A stretch of DNA of 64,000 nt from Chrysopilus asiliformis (Eukaryota > Arthropoda > Insecta > Diptera > Rhagionidae). The DNA lies in NCBI GenBank assembly GCA_964034945.1, contig OZ035961.1:76882188-76946187 (forward strand). Direction: 5' to 3'. The notes below the pieces were generated by a model. That model was not told where the DNA came from. It searched no databases and saw only the letters and a program-made list of their open reading frames with translations. Of this stretch, positions 34,641 to 47,641 are shown piece after piece (position 1 is the stretch's first letter; every line of letters begins with the position of its first letter). The translations under genes were made by a program, and so were the position numbers.

Positions 34641-36030
34641 AGACGAAGAAATTTCAGATTTTCAAAGAAATCATCGAATGTAAACGGCCCCCCAGATTAA
34701 GTGCTTCACTGACTAAATTTACTCGTAAATGGTTTTTTTTATTAAAATAAACTTGATACAAAAATGTTTAAAATACAATTTAAAATAACTTTTCCATACA
34801 TTAAATTCCAATATGAATGGAACCAACACGAATAGGTTAAAATTTCTGTTAAAATTTCTCTTTTTTTCTACTATTTAGAGCTTCATTTAGTAATTACTAA
34901 ATAACAAATTGCTAATTTTTTGTGGGAGTATAAATCTGTGCAACTTTTATCAAATTTGTATCGAGAATATCTCTAAATTAGTAATAATGATTACACTAAA
35001 TGGCAAAATACATAATTTCATTAATAAATTTAAATCTTAGCCTCATTATTGTAAGTTCCAAGTAATTATGACTAGCCAACAACTTTCTGATCTTGGCATA
35101 ATACTGAATCGTAATTATTATCATATTTCTGAGCAAAGTCAACTTCTAGTGAATCTAAATCAAAATTTACCTGACTTTTTCGTAGACGTTTTTAATTCCG
35201 GAAATTAGCACCTTAATTGCCGTTCTCTTCGAAATGAACGCGAACGTGTCGTTTTGCATTCGTATGGGTGTAGTTATACTAATACCGTGTTGGTAGTAAT
35301 AGCATAGGAAATATAGCTGCTTTTGCATGTTTTGACCAAATGAGTCGAAGACCTGTTTGAATTATTCACGGATCGCCATTTACCTTTAAAGGTCGTTTAG
35401 TTTTATACCAACAACTACCATGCATTTTTTCAGTTATATACAGAGTGTGCTGCTTAGCACGAAAAATATTTTATTTTATTTCATTTGTATTTTAACCAGT
35501 TGCACTTTTTCTTAGTTTTTTTTCTGTTTTGGTGTGACGATCACCAATCATCATGATCACTTCAAAAAGCTGTTAAATTCGGATTTCATTTGAAAAATTT
35601 AATGGAAATTTGTGAATTTTTTCGAGTTTTCGTACAATTTTTATGCTGTTGTTTGTATCATTTTCATTTAACTTGAAACAGAGCTACAAACTCATTAAGA
35701 TGAAGGACGATTTGTTTGAATTTCAAGACATTTTTTACAATTCGAACAGTCGATTATGAGGTAGACACATATTAACAAATTTTGCTGGTGATTTTCGTTT
35801 TTAAGGAAATTACTAATGCGATTGTTTGGATAATTGCTTAAAATAAAATATATAGTCAACCGACTAGAGGATAACATTTTGAAATGTAAATTTAACCCTT
35901 TAATGCGCGAATTTTTATATTTGACTTAAAATTTGTTTCCTGAAGGAAAACCATCATTTGAATTCGAGAATAATATTGAAAAAGTTCTAGCGTATAAAAC
36001 ATAGAAGGGATGAAAGGATTTTGAACTTTA

Positions 36031-36497
36031 AGGCTTTCCTCCATTACCATGACTTCTGTAACTGCAAAAAAATGCAGAAAACTAGAGCAAGATAGACTTA
36101 TGTAGATCTAAAAAGGAATGACTGAATACAAGTTAAACGCTATCCCTTCCAGTTTTACAATTTTATAGCAATCATATCAAACCTTATGCTATGAATATAA
36201 TGTTCAAATTGGCATGGTAACAAAGCTTTTGACTATGCATGCGAAGGAGAAAAATGACATCACGCTATAATAACAGTTTGAATGTGTCCGTGCTTACTAT
36301 TCACTTACAGGGACAATGTGTGATTGTAGTAGAAATCGCCATAAAATCGCCATAAAAAAAACAGGGGAAATTATTCTTGCAGTTGCCGACAAATTTTTGC
36401 AGTTGATTCTTATCTCCCTTTCTCGCCAAGGTATCTTCACATAAATGTGTCTCTATTTTTTTGCAGTTGCCGAAGTCATGGTAATGGAGGGCGGCCT
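36031..36497. mobile_element. Harbinger-type MITE related to the 8.9-kb element
   Basis: The ends are AGGCTTTCCTCCATTACCAT and the inverse ATGGTAATGGAGGGCGGCCT, with TTA outside both (36,028-36,030; 36,498-36,500). The TIR plan (CTCCATTAC, a GA-rich box, then TGCAAAAAA) resembles that of the element at 8876-9750, and both contain GTGTCTCTAT near the right end, so they may share a transposase source. Confidence 0.78.
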
Positions 36498-39045
36498 TTA
36501 TCCTTCAATGCTAAACTATTCCATTACAAGAAAATGCGTACACAGGTTATTTTTTTTAAATTTTTATAAATGTCACCACAAAAAATTATAATTATTTACC
36601 AGGCTTTGCATGTCCGCCATTTTGGGCGATTTTGACAGTGTTTTTCGCAATTTCTACCATCATATAAAAGGTAGGAATAAATTTTATAATTTTGTCGCGT
36701 AATTTAAACGATGTTGAAACATGAATTTCCACTTACAGAATTTAAGGGAATGATGATTTAAAGATATTCAAAATTTCATACTTTAACTTTTATTCACACC
36801 ATATATCCAAAATATTGTTGCATGTCAAAATCCTTTAACTAAAAAGAAACCATTACCGCGGCCATTTAACCATCCTGAAATGTAAACCATTAATCTTAAT
36901 ATCACAGCGATATGAACGTAGTATGAATATAATATAGTGATAAATTTGAGATTTCAGTGGGGATAATGCCAAGAAGCTTCCGAGACCTTTTTGCCGAAAA
37001 CAGACAACTCAATAGTAATTTTTGGCCACCCCCACAACTTGCCCTCCTGAACATTCACCTACTTGCCACTGTATGTTTTTGTATATCGACGCGATAAATT
37101 ATTTTTTTTTACTTCCGCGGAATCGCATATATGAAACTATGGGAAAACATCGTATTTTTCCCTTTATTTTAATTTTCTCGTATCTTAATTAGACTATCAC
37201 AGTCCGCTGGCAAAAAGAAAACCAGAACATCATGAGTTTAGCTGCGTGACAAACGGCCGTTTTACGTGAATGGCGCCTTAAATCTCTGCGGTTGTGCCGA
37301 TTGGAAAAACATCACTAATACTACATAATACATTTATGCCATTAAAGATCCAAGAACATTTCGTTGTGAGTTCGAAATGATCGGTTTTTACCCATTTTTA
37401 GCCGTGGTCATTTATGTAAACAACAACAGATAATGGAAAATATCACACGTACATATCCGTGCTTACATTTCTGTTTTACATCTAATTCGGTTGAAAACAG
37501 AATACAAAAACATTAAAAAAAATCATAACTATCTGGAAATGATAAAAATGCACATTAATGCTATTCAAATTCTGCCAGTTTTTTGTTTTTTGTTTTTTTT
37601 TTCTACATATTTCTCTAGATAAATTTTCGAATCAAGGCGGACATTTCCAATATCCGAGTTGCTCATTAAGATTTGGAAGAATAGTGAAATGGCAAATATC
37701 TTTGCTATATTCCTTTTTTCCCCATCACAAATAAAAAGAAAAATCGTCATTGGGAAAATAAAATTCGTCTATGCTAAAAATGGCCACTCTGTAGTGATCG
37801 CATTTGAAGCTTACCGAAGCCTAAATGGGATAAATGTCGGAACAAAACTTGTTTGTTTTTTTCTGGAATAACGCGCGGAAAATTCTCTCACAACGACGTA
37901 AAGAAAACATTTCGTTAGAAAATTCAGAAGATCTTTCGATTTGATTCCCCACATTTAGCTTTAGTTTAGTGGTCGGTTTCTCGGTTCGGTCCATTCATGA
38001 ACGTGATGTTGTGTCATGTGGCTTTTTAAAAAAGTTCTAAAATTAGAAAACTTTATGTTTTGTTTGGCGTCGTCGTAGGTTGTTGGCGTTATTGCGATCA
38101 ATGTAGAGGCGGACAGCTTAAGAAAATAGCAATGCAAAGTCAAATAATTGCGGAAAAACTGGAGAAGAAAATAATTTAATGAATGAAAAACGAGATAAAC
38201 TTCAAATTTGAAGGAAATCGATTGAAGTTCGTTTTTTCATGAGATAAACACATCTTTAGTCGAACGTGGTTAATTTAAAAATTTTATTTATAGCGTTTGG
38301 TGTTTTCAAATGCCAATAATAGTCTGTTTAAGGAAACAATTTTAATTAATGCTCTTGTATATATGAATTGTATATGAGGCATTCGTCGTCAAATCGGTCA
38401 CCCCATCTGCCCAAAATTTATGTGGATCGAAACTTGGGCTCAAATTGTAGGTAATCCTGTCTACTTGCATTTGACGTGTGGCCATTTGGGAAATTCAACC
38501 ATAATATGACAATTGTGCATTCGAAAAGAAAATTCACCGACCAAAAATAATGTAACTTTTAAGTATTTTTGAATGCGGGAGAATTTTGTTTTTTTTTCGG
38601 TCTGAACGGTAGTATTTGAAGTTTTATTTGTTTAAAATTTCATTAAAATTGGGCCACCCTTCCTCCTTCCAACAACATTTGAAACTTAAAGAGCCAATAT
38701 CTCAAGAAAGGTACTTCGTACGTAAAATGTTATTTATGCAATTTTACCCAAGTTCTCCAAACATCAAAATCCAATCGGAACAACATTTATCCCCCCTATG
38801 ATGAAATCCTCAAAAAAAAGAATTTTTTATTTACATATTAAAGGGTCTGACCAACAGTTTTTCAGTCCAACATATAAAAAGTAGATTCTTATAAGGTGTG
38901 CGGGATTATTTGATGTGAAAAGAATTGAACAACAAAAATTTATCGATTTTTACCCCCCTTTCTCCGTAGCACAGTTCAACAATTATCTAATCCAATAGTT
39001 GTCGTAAAAAAAATATTATTTTTGTGGCCGATTTCTTTATTTTTT
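36498..39045. other. Intronic stretch, mostly unassigned
   Basis: AT-rich, no clear element ends. At 38,590-38,990 there is a repeat-like segment with CATCAAAATCCAATCGGAAC and runs of C that resembles the internal module shared by family D and the Helitron. Confidence 0.4.
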
Positions 39046-39376
39046 ACTAGCTTGCATACCCGTCGTTGCCGGGTTAAGTTTTTTCAATTTTTTTTTTGAT
39101 GGTCTATGTTGGAGCTAAACTTCAGGCCAATCGGCTCGGTAGTTTCCCCGCGAAAGGATAACATAGAGGAAGAGCTAAGTTTCGAGATCACTTTACCCCC
39201 TCCCCTTACTCCCCCACCTCTCGGGCTACTTTTTAATGGGTCTATGTTGGAACCAGAAGTACCACAGACACTCATGCCCAATTTCAAGTCAATCGGTTCA
39301 GCCGTTTTTGCGTGAAAGAGGAACCTACAGACAGACAGACAGACAGACACTATCTCATTTTTATATATTAGTATGA
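39046..39376 (+). mobile_element. Short retroelement-like repeat
   Basis: It starts ACTAGCTTGCATACCCGTCG and ends with a CAGACAGACAGACAGACA run followed by CTATCTC and TTTATATATTAGTATG. This arrangement is common for short insect retroelement or Helitron-like repeats. The 69- and 88-codon open frames within are not protein-like. The class is uncertain. Confidence 0.55.
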
Positions 39377-39404
39377 TTTTTTGTGTATTAAAACGTTAAT
39401 CGCA

Positions 39405-40890
39405 CTGAAAAAATATCTGAATGGCACATGGCTTTCCTAAACAAAATCTACGTTTCTTCACGAAAAAAAATTAGATTTTTTTACGAAATATGAAATAATT
39501 ACACTGAGAGAAATACCCCATTGCGATATTTACAATGATGCATTGTAAATCTTCGCATTGTAAAAACTTTCCCCAAATTGGAAAAGCACGCAATTTTCAA
39601 TATAAACTTATTGATCTTACATATACATTAATATGAAAACAGGGAAAACTATGTTTTCATGGTAAATTTTACATTGTTTGTTGATGAATTGATATGTACT
39701 ATTGAAAAACCCAGAGTAAAATACAAAATAATATAAATCATATATAATTTTACATTGAAGATTTGTAAATTTTACAATTTTCCATATCATTTAATACATG
39801 TGAGTTAATAAAATCCGAAATTACATTTTTCGACTTTACATTTTTCGACTTACATACGAAATTACATTTTTCGACTATAAAATCATGCATTTCAACTTAT
39901 ACTTTTATATTTTTGTGAGGTTAATTTTGTATTTTCAAATGTAAAAAGAAAAAGAAAGTTGATGCCTTCAGCCGCCATATTTCCCATTGACATTTGATGG
40001 AAACGATTTCGTTTCGAGAATTAAATTTCTTATTTCAGGCGAATGACTGAAGGATATTGCATAAAAAGTATATAGCAGACATTTTTGAAACCGCATAATT
40101 TTATTGGCATCAAAATTTCATTGCAAAAGAAAAAATAAATTTGACCGGTAAAATAAAATTAAAGAAATTTTTCATTAAAAACTAAATAATTTGATGGCCC
40201 ATTAAAATCTGTTTAAATTTCAGATCCAATATTGTCGAAAAATTTTCGTGGCAACTAAAATCACGACATGCAATCGGAGGAAAAGTCCATTATAAAATAA
40301 TACTCCACAAAAAGTTTCGATTAATTTATCGCCATTAGATTTTTCTTGTTCGCTTTCTGTTTACGATTTAATTTGTTCATCTCTGTTCACTCACCAAGCT
40401 AAGTAACCATTCGAGGGAGAAAGAAAACGCCGCATATTTGCTGCTTAAAATGCACAATATGGGTATCAATTCATATGGCAAAATGTTGAATTCACAATGC
40501 GGCCGTGTTTCACATTGCTCAATGTAAATCTTACAATTTTGCGCAATGGCGCCCTTTTATAGTTGAAACATACGAATTCATATGCGTTTTCTATGACTTT
40601 TTCGCTCAGTGTAGATATAGGTAAAAGCTTTCGATTTACGGGAAAAGGCAAAACTGTAGAGAATTTTCATATCTTTAATTCTGCCCTTGACTATTTTTTT
40701 TTTCAAAAAAACGTAATTTTTTTTTTTTACTTTTTAATGCTAAATATCTCAATAACGGTAAAATATAGTGGATAACAAAAATTTGGGGAATATTATTCTC
40801 GTGATTTCATACATTGAACCACCAAAAAATCGTTAGTTTTTGAGAAAATCGCGTTAAAATAACAGTATATCTCGTTTCCTACAATTTTTA
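39405..40890 (-). repeat. Family F repeat interrupted by a TA-flanked MITE
   Basis: The left piece (ATATCTGAATGGCACATGGC, AACAAAATCTACGTTTC) and right piece (GTAAAAGCTTTCGATTTACG, CTCAATAACGGTAAAATATA) are adjacent modules in other copies. Here the MITE at 39,502-40,611 separates them. Confidence 0.75.
39502..40611. mobile_element. 1.1-kb TA-flanked MITE
   Basis: The ends CACTGAGAGAAA and TTTTTCGCTCAGTG are inverted copies with one or two mismatches, and TA lies on each side (39,500-39,501; 40,612-40,613). CATTGTAAA and its inverse recur inside. It interrupts a family F repeat, so it is younger than that copy. Confidence 0.78.
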
Positions 40891-42974
40891 GGTAACATTA
40901 TTATTTTTTTGTTATTCTGACACCAAATCATGTGAATTTGATATTGTTGAATATCTGTTTGAAAGGCTTTTCTTGTGATTTTGACATTATTGTGTGTCTT
41001 ATTAACAATCTTATGTTAAAATTACACAAAATTTACCGGGTTTTACGTCGACACAACCAAAAAAATTCATGTTGGCTGAAAACTGTCAACATATTTCTCT
41101 CAGTATGCTAAACACTAATATCTGTTATTTACTTTTTTATGACTTTCGTCACAAATGTTTTCATTTTGTTTCGGATTTAAGAGTGGGTTTATACTATAAT
41201 TAAATTTTAAAAAATTGAACCGGCCACTGAACGATATCACGTGAAACAATTGAAACTGATAACAATTGACGTCAATTATTGTTGAATTAAAATTTTTCGT
41301 AATATAAGTTTCGAGTTTTTCAAACTAACTAAATCGATTGATTTCCCCATTAAAATAAACCCCACTTACCTTTCTTTTTTTAAACTTTTACAAATTAGAC
41401 ATCTGTTTTCTGTTTCTCAGGTTTTTTTTTTATTTTATTTTCAAATTATTTATGCTTTAAGTTTCTAGTTCTCGAAAATATAAACATTGAAACGTCATGA
41501 TGGCGGTCATGACGTAAAACGACAATCAAAATCGCTGAATTTCACCTCCCACTCAAAATTGATCGGTTCGAAACTTTTCTAAACTTAATTCGGGAAAAAA
41601 TCGGCTTTTTCTGCTTTATTTTCTGGATACTCTGCAGAGATTCGGCTGAGTCGATTTACAGAGAGTTAACACGCAATCAACGACAACGTAAAGAAAATTG
41701 GATTGAGGGGTTGGTGAATAAGGACTGTGCTAAAAGAGATTCATCATGATGGTGATGTGATTTTAGTACGCAAGCGTAATCATTTCAGCTTGGAAATGTA
41801 GATACTTTCCGATTTATTTTGGTGGAGTGTTTCACAGTTTTACTCTGTTTTACTCTGTTTCACTCTGTTTCAGCAGATTTGATAATTTGGAATACAAACG
41901 CAAATTCATCCAAAATAAATGAAATATAAACTAAACAAGACATGACGTCATTATACTAATAATAAATATGGCGCCGATGTTTGGCTTTTCATTTTGTTGT
42001 ATTCCGGAAAATCTTTAAGCAAATGGCAGCTTATCGAGTCCAGAAAATTTCTATAGATCGGGCGTGTGTTTTGCTGAAGTGTGCCAGAAGGCGGGGTCAG
42101 GCGGTAACTAAAAAACATTTGCGATCGGGATTTTTTCCTTTATTTCATACATTCGTTCTCCGAGTATATAAAATACGATGTACAAAATTTTAAATGAATG
42201 AAAACATCCCTCTGCAATATTAGTGACATTTCAAACTCATGTACAAATTAGTTATAAGTACTCTCGAGCACTCCTAAGTATTCTTTTTATTACTTGGGAA
42301 TACTTATTACTAGTTTGCACATGCAGTTAGAACGCTGTTATTGTTGTTTTGTCGTTACGCTTCATCCGAGGAACTTTATTTCCCGACAGAGTAATTAAGT
42401 TTGGTTTCATCGTCGTTGCAATTGATTAGTAGATCCAGATTGTTATTACATATTTTGCTGTTGATTGGTAGCAACACCTAACAAATGTGGCAATCGTTTT
42501 TGAACTCCGCAATCCATGTCAAATTCTAAATCAAAAATGTTCGGTAAACGACTCGCGGGTCGCATGCGTCCGTTGAGGCCTTCGAGTCCGGGCCACGCCG
42601 TAATAAACAATAAACTGAATTATTTGCCGTTGCCCAATCTGGAATCAAGCAAATAAGTTTTATTTCTGTTCGAAAAGCCTTCTCTTTATAATTTATACAT
42701 TGAAATCTCGATACCATACCCTCAGTATACCCGTCGATAGTGTCTAACTCACATTTTGTTTAACCTACGGAAGTGTCATTTTCCGATTTTAATAAAATTC
42801 TACACATTTGTAGAACTATGATAAATATTCGATACGTCTTTTTATTTGGCAGTAATTTCGTTTTAAAGGGTTACCATCTCACGGAGGTTTCATGCTAAAA
42901 AGCATTTTTTGGCAATTACTCAAAAACTAACGGTCCGATTGGGATAAAACACATATGACGTAAAACGACAATCA
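40891..42974. other. Intronic stretch without recognised repeats
   Basis: Only a 10-bp tandem repeat near 41,835 was seen. No exon could be supported; the 70- and 63-codon open frames are not protein-like. Confidence 0.4.
41835..41876. repeat. 10-bp tandem repeat
   Basis: TTTTACTCTG occurs in tandem with TTTCACTCTG variants, about four units. Confidence 0.85.
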
Positions 42975-44190
42975 AAAGATTAAAATATCTGATGTGAACA
43001 GCACTTGACTTTCTCATACAAAATCTACGTTTCTGCACAATTTCCACTATAACCTGATGAAAAAAATATTAGTTTATATCAAAATATCAATTTTTACTGT
43101 CTTATACGAATTATAATAAAGTATTGTAGTCATGAAAAATTTCGACCTCTAACTTTTGCCTAAAAACAATTCCCGAGCACCCCTGAGTCGATTGGAGCAA
43201 TATTACAAAAATTTCTTCTTGTTGTCAGTTTGTGTACAAGATTTCTCAAAAACGACTAGAACTATAGCCATGAAACTTTGCAGGTAGGGGAAGTATGCCC
43301 AAAATGACATACTGTTTACTTTTTCGATAATAATTTTTTTATTTGAAGAAGAAACAATATGATAATTTCCAAATTTATTCTTTGGTTCAATATCAATTGA
43401 TATTCCATACCATTTAGTTTTAGAAAATGCAAATAAAAAAAATATGAGTCAAAATTCGGAGACCTACGAAAGTTCGCTTTGTTCATACGTATGGGTAAAA
43501 TGACATACCTAAAATGACATATCGAAATGACATGAGTAATTACACGCAAAATTTTTTTTCCTCCTTTGGCGCATCGTTGTCAGCAGTAAAGGCTTCATTA
43601 TCGATGTCGTCCATAAAAAAAAGCTTTAGTGACCTTCCTTTTCTTTTTTTTTGGTAGATATTATCAGTATGTCATTTTGGGCATATACTATGATTGAGAC
43701 TTTCATATAAAAAAATATTAAAAGCTAACTGTTTTGTTTTAAACAAACAAGTTTATTTCGAAAACAACATAGCAATGTATGGTCTGGCTAAAACAGAAAC
43801 AATTTAAAAAAAGAAAACTTACCAAAAATTGAAAAAATGAGATCACTTAAAAAAACTTTTTCTGCAGAAAAAGACTTTAAATCTTTTCACTCTGACGCTA
43901 CTCAGTAAACTGAGCTATTGTTTTCACAGGTTGTTAAACTTCACTAACAGCACATATTAAGATAAAAAGGAGATCTGATATATTCGCGGATTCCAAGATA
44001 TTGCAGTATGTCATTTTACCCATCTATGTCATTTTGGGCATACTTCCCCTATGTTTTGGCGGCTTCTTAAAAATCTCAATTTCGTTTTTCGTGATTTGCT
44101 CCGAAACTACACATCTTTCACTAGTATGTGTGACGAAAGTTGGGGACAATAAAATTTCAGCTACTTTTATGCTTAGTGACTTGTAAAAGT
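42975..44190 (+). repeat. Family F repeat interrupted by a GGGGAAGTATG MITE
   Basis: It starts ATCTGATGTGAACAGCACTT, passes the CCCGAGCACCCCTGAGTCG and GTGTACAAGATTTCTCAAAA modules and stops at GCCATGAAACTTTGCAGG. It resumes at 44,050 with the GGCGGCTTCTTAAAAATC module. Confidence 0.78.
43287..44049. mobile_element. 763-bp TA-flanked MITE with AATGACATA repeats
   Basis: The TIRs GGGGAAGTATGCCCAAAATG and inverse are near perfect, and TA lies outside each end (43,285-43,286; 44,050-44,051). The subterminal motif AAAATGACATA occurs at least seven times in both orientations, some in tandem near 43,497-43,530 and 44,007-44,040. Confidence 0.82.
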
Positions 44191-45010
44191 ATTACAGATT
44201 TTCTATAGACGGCGGGCTTGGTCAAATTTCTGCTTAAAATTATACCCCCTCTTTGTCTTACAGGAAGTAATTTACAAATAACAATAAATTAACAAAATAA
44301 TTCCAGAAACTTGTCGTTCAGCTTTTAAGAGAGTCTTTTAATATAAAAAACACTTTTTTCATGCTAATCTTAATATAATTTAGATATATTTTTGATACAA
44401 TTTCTGCATTTTGGTGTAAAAGAACTGTTAAAAAGCATGAAACGATTAAAACTGCAACATTGTATAAAATTCGGAAATGTATAGCATTCATAAATGTAAA
44501 AATTATATGACTTTGATTTTTTTTATTAGACGGGTTTTTCCTTATGGTACAAAAACATTTAAAAAACAGATTAAAAGTGGATAAGCGTGGACGCATTTTG
44601 ATGTTCACCGAAACCCAAGCAAATTTTTGTTCAACTCCCACTGCATTTGGTTAGCGTTGAAATCACTTAAGGCATTTAGCTAATGGGATGTATGATTATA
44701 ATTTAAGCTTAATAATAATCAACAAAGAAAAACAAGAAAATCAGTGTTATTCATTTGACCGTAATCAGTACATATAAAAATTCATTGAAACTAAGCTGAA
44801 CTATTAAGAAAATGGTCACCTAAACCGGATAGTAGGCCTTCTAGATCAAAATTAACCAAAATTGGGGAGAAAACTGTTGCGTAATCGTGGTGACACAGTT
44901 TCGGACACAAGATTTTGCAATTTATTAAACTTGTTGACCTATTTACCGGGTGAATATTTGCCATATCGAAATTCAAAAGTAAACTAATAGTGTTTTTTTT
45001 TAACCATTAA

Positions 45011-45137
45011 CGGCCAATTTATTCACTAGGAATTAAGCCGAGTTAGTGAGTTAAGGGAGTTAGCTAACCTTATTTTCCATGTTAAAGGTGAGTTAAGGGA
45101 GTTAAGGCGATTTAACTCCTAGTGAATAAATTGGCCG
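45011..45137. mobile_element. Short MITE with TAA duplication
   Basis: The inverted ends CGGCCAATTTATTCACTAGG and its complement surround only about 80 bp. TAA flanks both sides (45,008-45,010; 45,138-45,140). AGTTAAGGGAGTTA occurs twice inside. Confidence 0.75.
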
Positions 45138-45226
45138 TAAGTGTTAAATATTTAAAGGTTTGGTTGTAATCTATCAATATAATAATGATTGACTCGACTC
45201 CTTAATGTCGCCTAAAAACCTTTCCC

Positions 45227-46265
45227 ACACAGAAAAAAATAATTTTGTATTATTTACAAAATGGGTTTTGTTAAGCCTAACAAAAAAAAATTCGTAAATA
45301 TTACTGAAGTTTTGTATATACTACGAAAAAATTAACCAATATTTTTTCGTATAGTTACTAAAATTTGTTAATATTACGAAGTACATTTTGTCAAATCTGA
45401 TTTGCATCATGGCGTCATTACGATACACAAGCTTTTCTATTAGTGGTCTCATTAGCCGCTGTAAGCATCCAATTCCCTGCTGTTAATGTTTGGGTGCCTG
45501 CAGCAGGTAATTAGACTATACACTTGTGCATGGCGAAAAAATTGCGACGATTTTGTTAGTCGATTCGTCAGTTCTAAAAACTCGATTTTAAAGCGATTCC
45601 AATAATTTTTCATAAAACTGATGCAAAAAATCAGTTTTGGGAAAGCATTTCTTAGTTTAGACATTAGTTGGAATGCTTTTTTGAAATATTTTGTATGCCA
45701 ATTTTTTTCAGATTTCGATAATTTTTTCCCATTTTCGAAAAATACTAAACGCGAATAGTATTTTTTCGAGGTAACACAACAACATTCGTCGAGAGAATTC
45801 ATTCGTTTGAAGTTTTTGTAAGAAAAATCATTCAAAATAAATTATTTTCATTTCGCATCATATTGGCCGTCATAAAACATTTCCTCCATACGAATATTCA
45901 ATATAGAAACTATCAGAAACAAACAAGCATCTCTTAATTTTTGAAGTCATCACATTAAAACAATTTCCGCTCATTAGTTGCATATATTAAATTCTATGAA
46001 CACACACTAAGCAAGAAACAGAAAGAGATTCCATATCAACAAGAGAGATTTGTTTTTGTAATATTTACAAAATATTTGTAATATTTACAAAATATTTGTA
46101 GTATTAACAAAATTCTTGGGAAAACGAAATACAAAAATACAAAAACTTAACAAAATTGACATCGTACCATTAACAAAATATTTTGTCGGCCCATGGAGGA
46201 CAAATGGTTTCGTTATATTAACAAACGTTTTCGTAATATTTACATACTTTTTATTTTCTGTGCAG
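45227..46265. mobile_element. TIR element with CACACAGAAAA ends
   Basis: It begins CACACAGAAAAAAATAATTT and ends TTTTTATTTTCTGTGC, with AATATTTACAAAAT motifs repeated near both ends in opposite orientation. It splits a family F copy. The ends resemble those of the shorter element at 21,076. Confidence 0.6.
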
Positions 46266-46335
46266 GCACTCCCGAGTCGACTTACAAAAATATCCTTCTG
46301 TATGTCATTACGTCAGTCTGTCTGTGCACAAGATA

Positions 46336-46879
46336 TACATTTTAAATGGTTTGTGTGAATTCGCACTAAATATTGTTGCAGAAAAATCTTTTTTTTGCAT
46401 TGTTTTTGCTAATTTTTTTGGGCCGATGTTTTCAGATTTTTAACAAAAAAATCCCTTTTTTTTGCAAAATATTGAAGGAGAGAAGTATTTTTTCGACAAA
46501 CCCTTTCATCGAGCAATTTCATTCGTTTGGAGTTTTTGGTCTAAAATTTTTTTTTTTTGCACATCATATTATCGTTGTCATTCATCGTTTCCATTTCTCC
46601 TCAATATTGTGTAATTAGATGAGGAAGAGTAATTTAATGGAACGTCTTGTTTTTCAGAGAAAAATAAACAGAGATAAATTTTATTTTGTGTGAAATCGTA
46701 CACATTTTGTGTGAAATCGTACACATTTTGTGTAAAATCGCGCATATTTTGTGTGATTTCACTATTCGTTTGTTGGAGTTTTGTGTGAAATTATTACACA
46801 TTTTGTTGGAATTCACGCTAATTTTTGTGTAAATTCACGCTTTCCTATTTCCTACATTAAATGTAGTGAAATCCAACAA
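46336..46879. repeat. Insertion in family F with 21-bp tandem repeat
   Basis: Foreign relative to the surrounding F repeat. At about 46,684-46,760 the 21-bp unit GTGTGAAATCGTACACATTTT repeats about 3.5 times with decay. The part at 46,385-46,620 is a diverged copy of 45,640-45,880 (shared TTTTCAGATTT, GTATTTTTTCGA and TCATTCGTTTG..AGTTTTTG). Exact ends are unclear. Confidence 0.5.
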
Positions 46880-47021
46880 AAATCCATTAGAGTGTAGTTA
46901 CAGCCATGAAATTTTGCAGGGATCTTTGGTTCCGGACCTTTGATGGAAATCCGTTAACCGGAAATAACCAAAATGGCGGCTTTTTAAAATCGCAATTTGG
47001 TTTTTTGCTATTTACCCTCTA

Positions 47022-47570
47022 CCAGAGATATCTACCAGAGCTTATCGTATGTCTGGATTTATTTTGCGTACTTCAATGTCTCTAAACAACATAAATACAA
47101 GTATTTTACTTTATAATTCTTTAGTAAGAAGCATACTAGAATATTGCTCGGTTGTATGGAATCCTTATAACGAAAATCACAAATTAATTATTGAATCTGT
47201 TCAGAGGAAATTCACTAAAAGTGTCCTATTAAGAATAAATAAAAAAGATTTGAATTATAAAAGAAGATTAGAGCATCTCCACATGCAGTCTCTTGAAAAA
47301 CGTCGAATTTGTCTTGACGAATGTACACTTTTTAAAGTCATGCACGATCTACTTTCAACTTCATTACGACAAGATATAAAAATAAGAGTTCCAACTTTCA
47401 ATTCCAGAAATAAAAACATATTTATGCCACAGGGTACTACGAGCAACATATATTATAATTCTCCAATTATTAGATTGCAACGAAACCATGATTTGTTCCA
47501 ATTTGGTTCTTTTGACTGCAGTTATTTAAATTTTAAAACATCTGTCAAAAACAAAATTTTAAGTATTTAG
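47022..47570 (+). pseudogene. 5'-truncated non-LTR retrotransposon, reverse transcriptase C-terminus
   Basis: A 173-codon open frame (ATG at 47,049) is the tail of an ORF2-type protein from a Jockey/CR1-like non-LTR element. Seen: RMSGFILR, then LLYNSLVRSILEYCSVVWNP, which matches the conserved post-catalytic segment (LYxxLVRxxLEYxSVVWxP), followed by IESVQRKFTK and LHMQSLEKRR. The polymerase core with YxDD, the endonuclease and ORF1 are missing, as expected of a dead-on-arrival insertion. The frame is open because it is fairly young; there is no reason to think it is expressed. It lies inside a family F repeat and is followed by an A/T-rich tail. Confidence 0.88.
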
Positions 47571-47641
47571 AGCTATAGTGTAAATGGAATTTTTTTTTTC
47601 TGTACTGTAGTTATATCGTAAATAAAGTAAATAAATAAATA
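47571..47641 (+). repeat. 3' UTR and (TAAA)n tail of the truncated LINE
   Basis: After the stop codon comes a short T-rich stretch and then GTAAATAAAGTAAATAAATA, a simple-repeat tail typical of non-LTR elements. Family F sequence resumes right after it at CCCGAAACTACG. TACCC occurs at both insertion edges and may be the target duplication. Confidence 0.75.

Noticed and set aside
46634..46816. 60-codon minus-strand frame with ILHKMCTISHKMC repeats
   Set aside because: It is the translation of the 21-bp tandem repeat.
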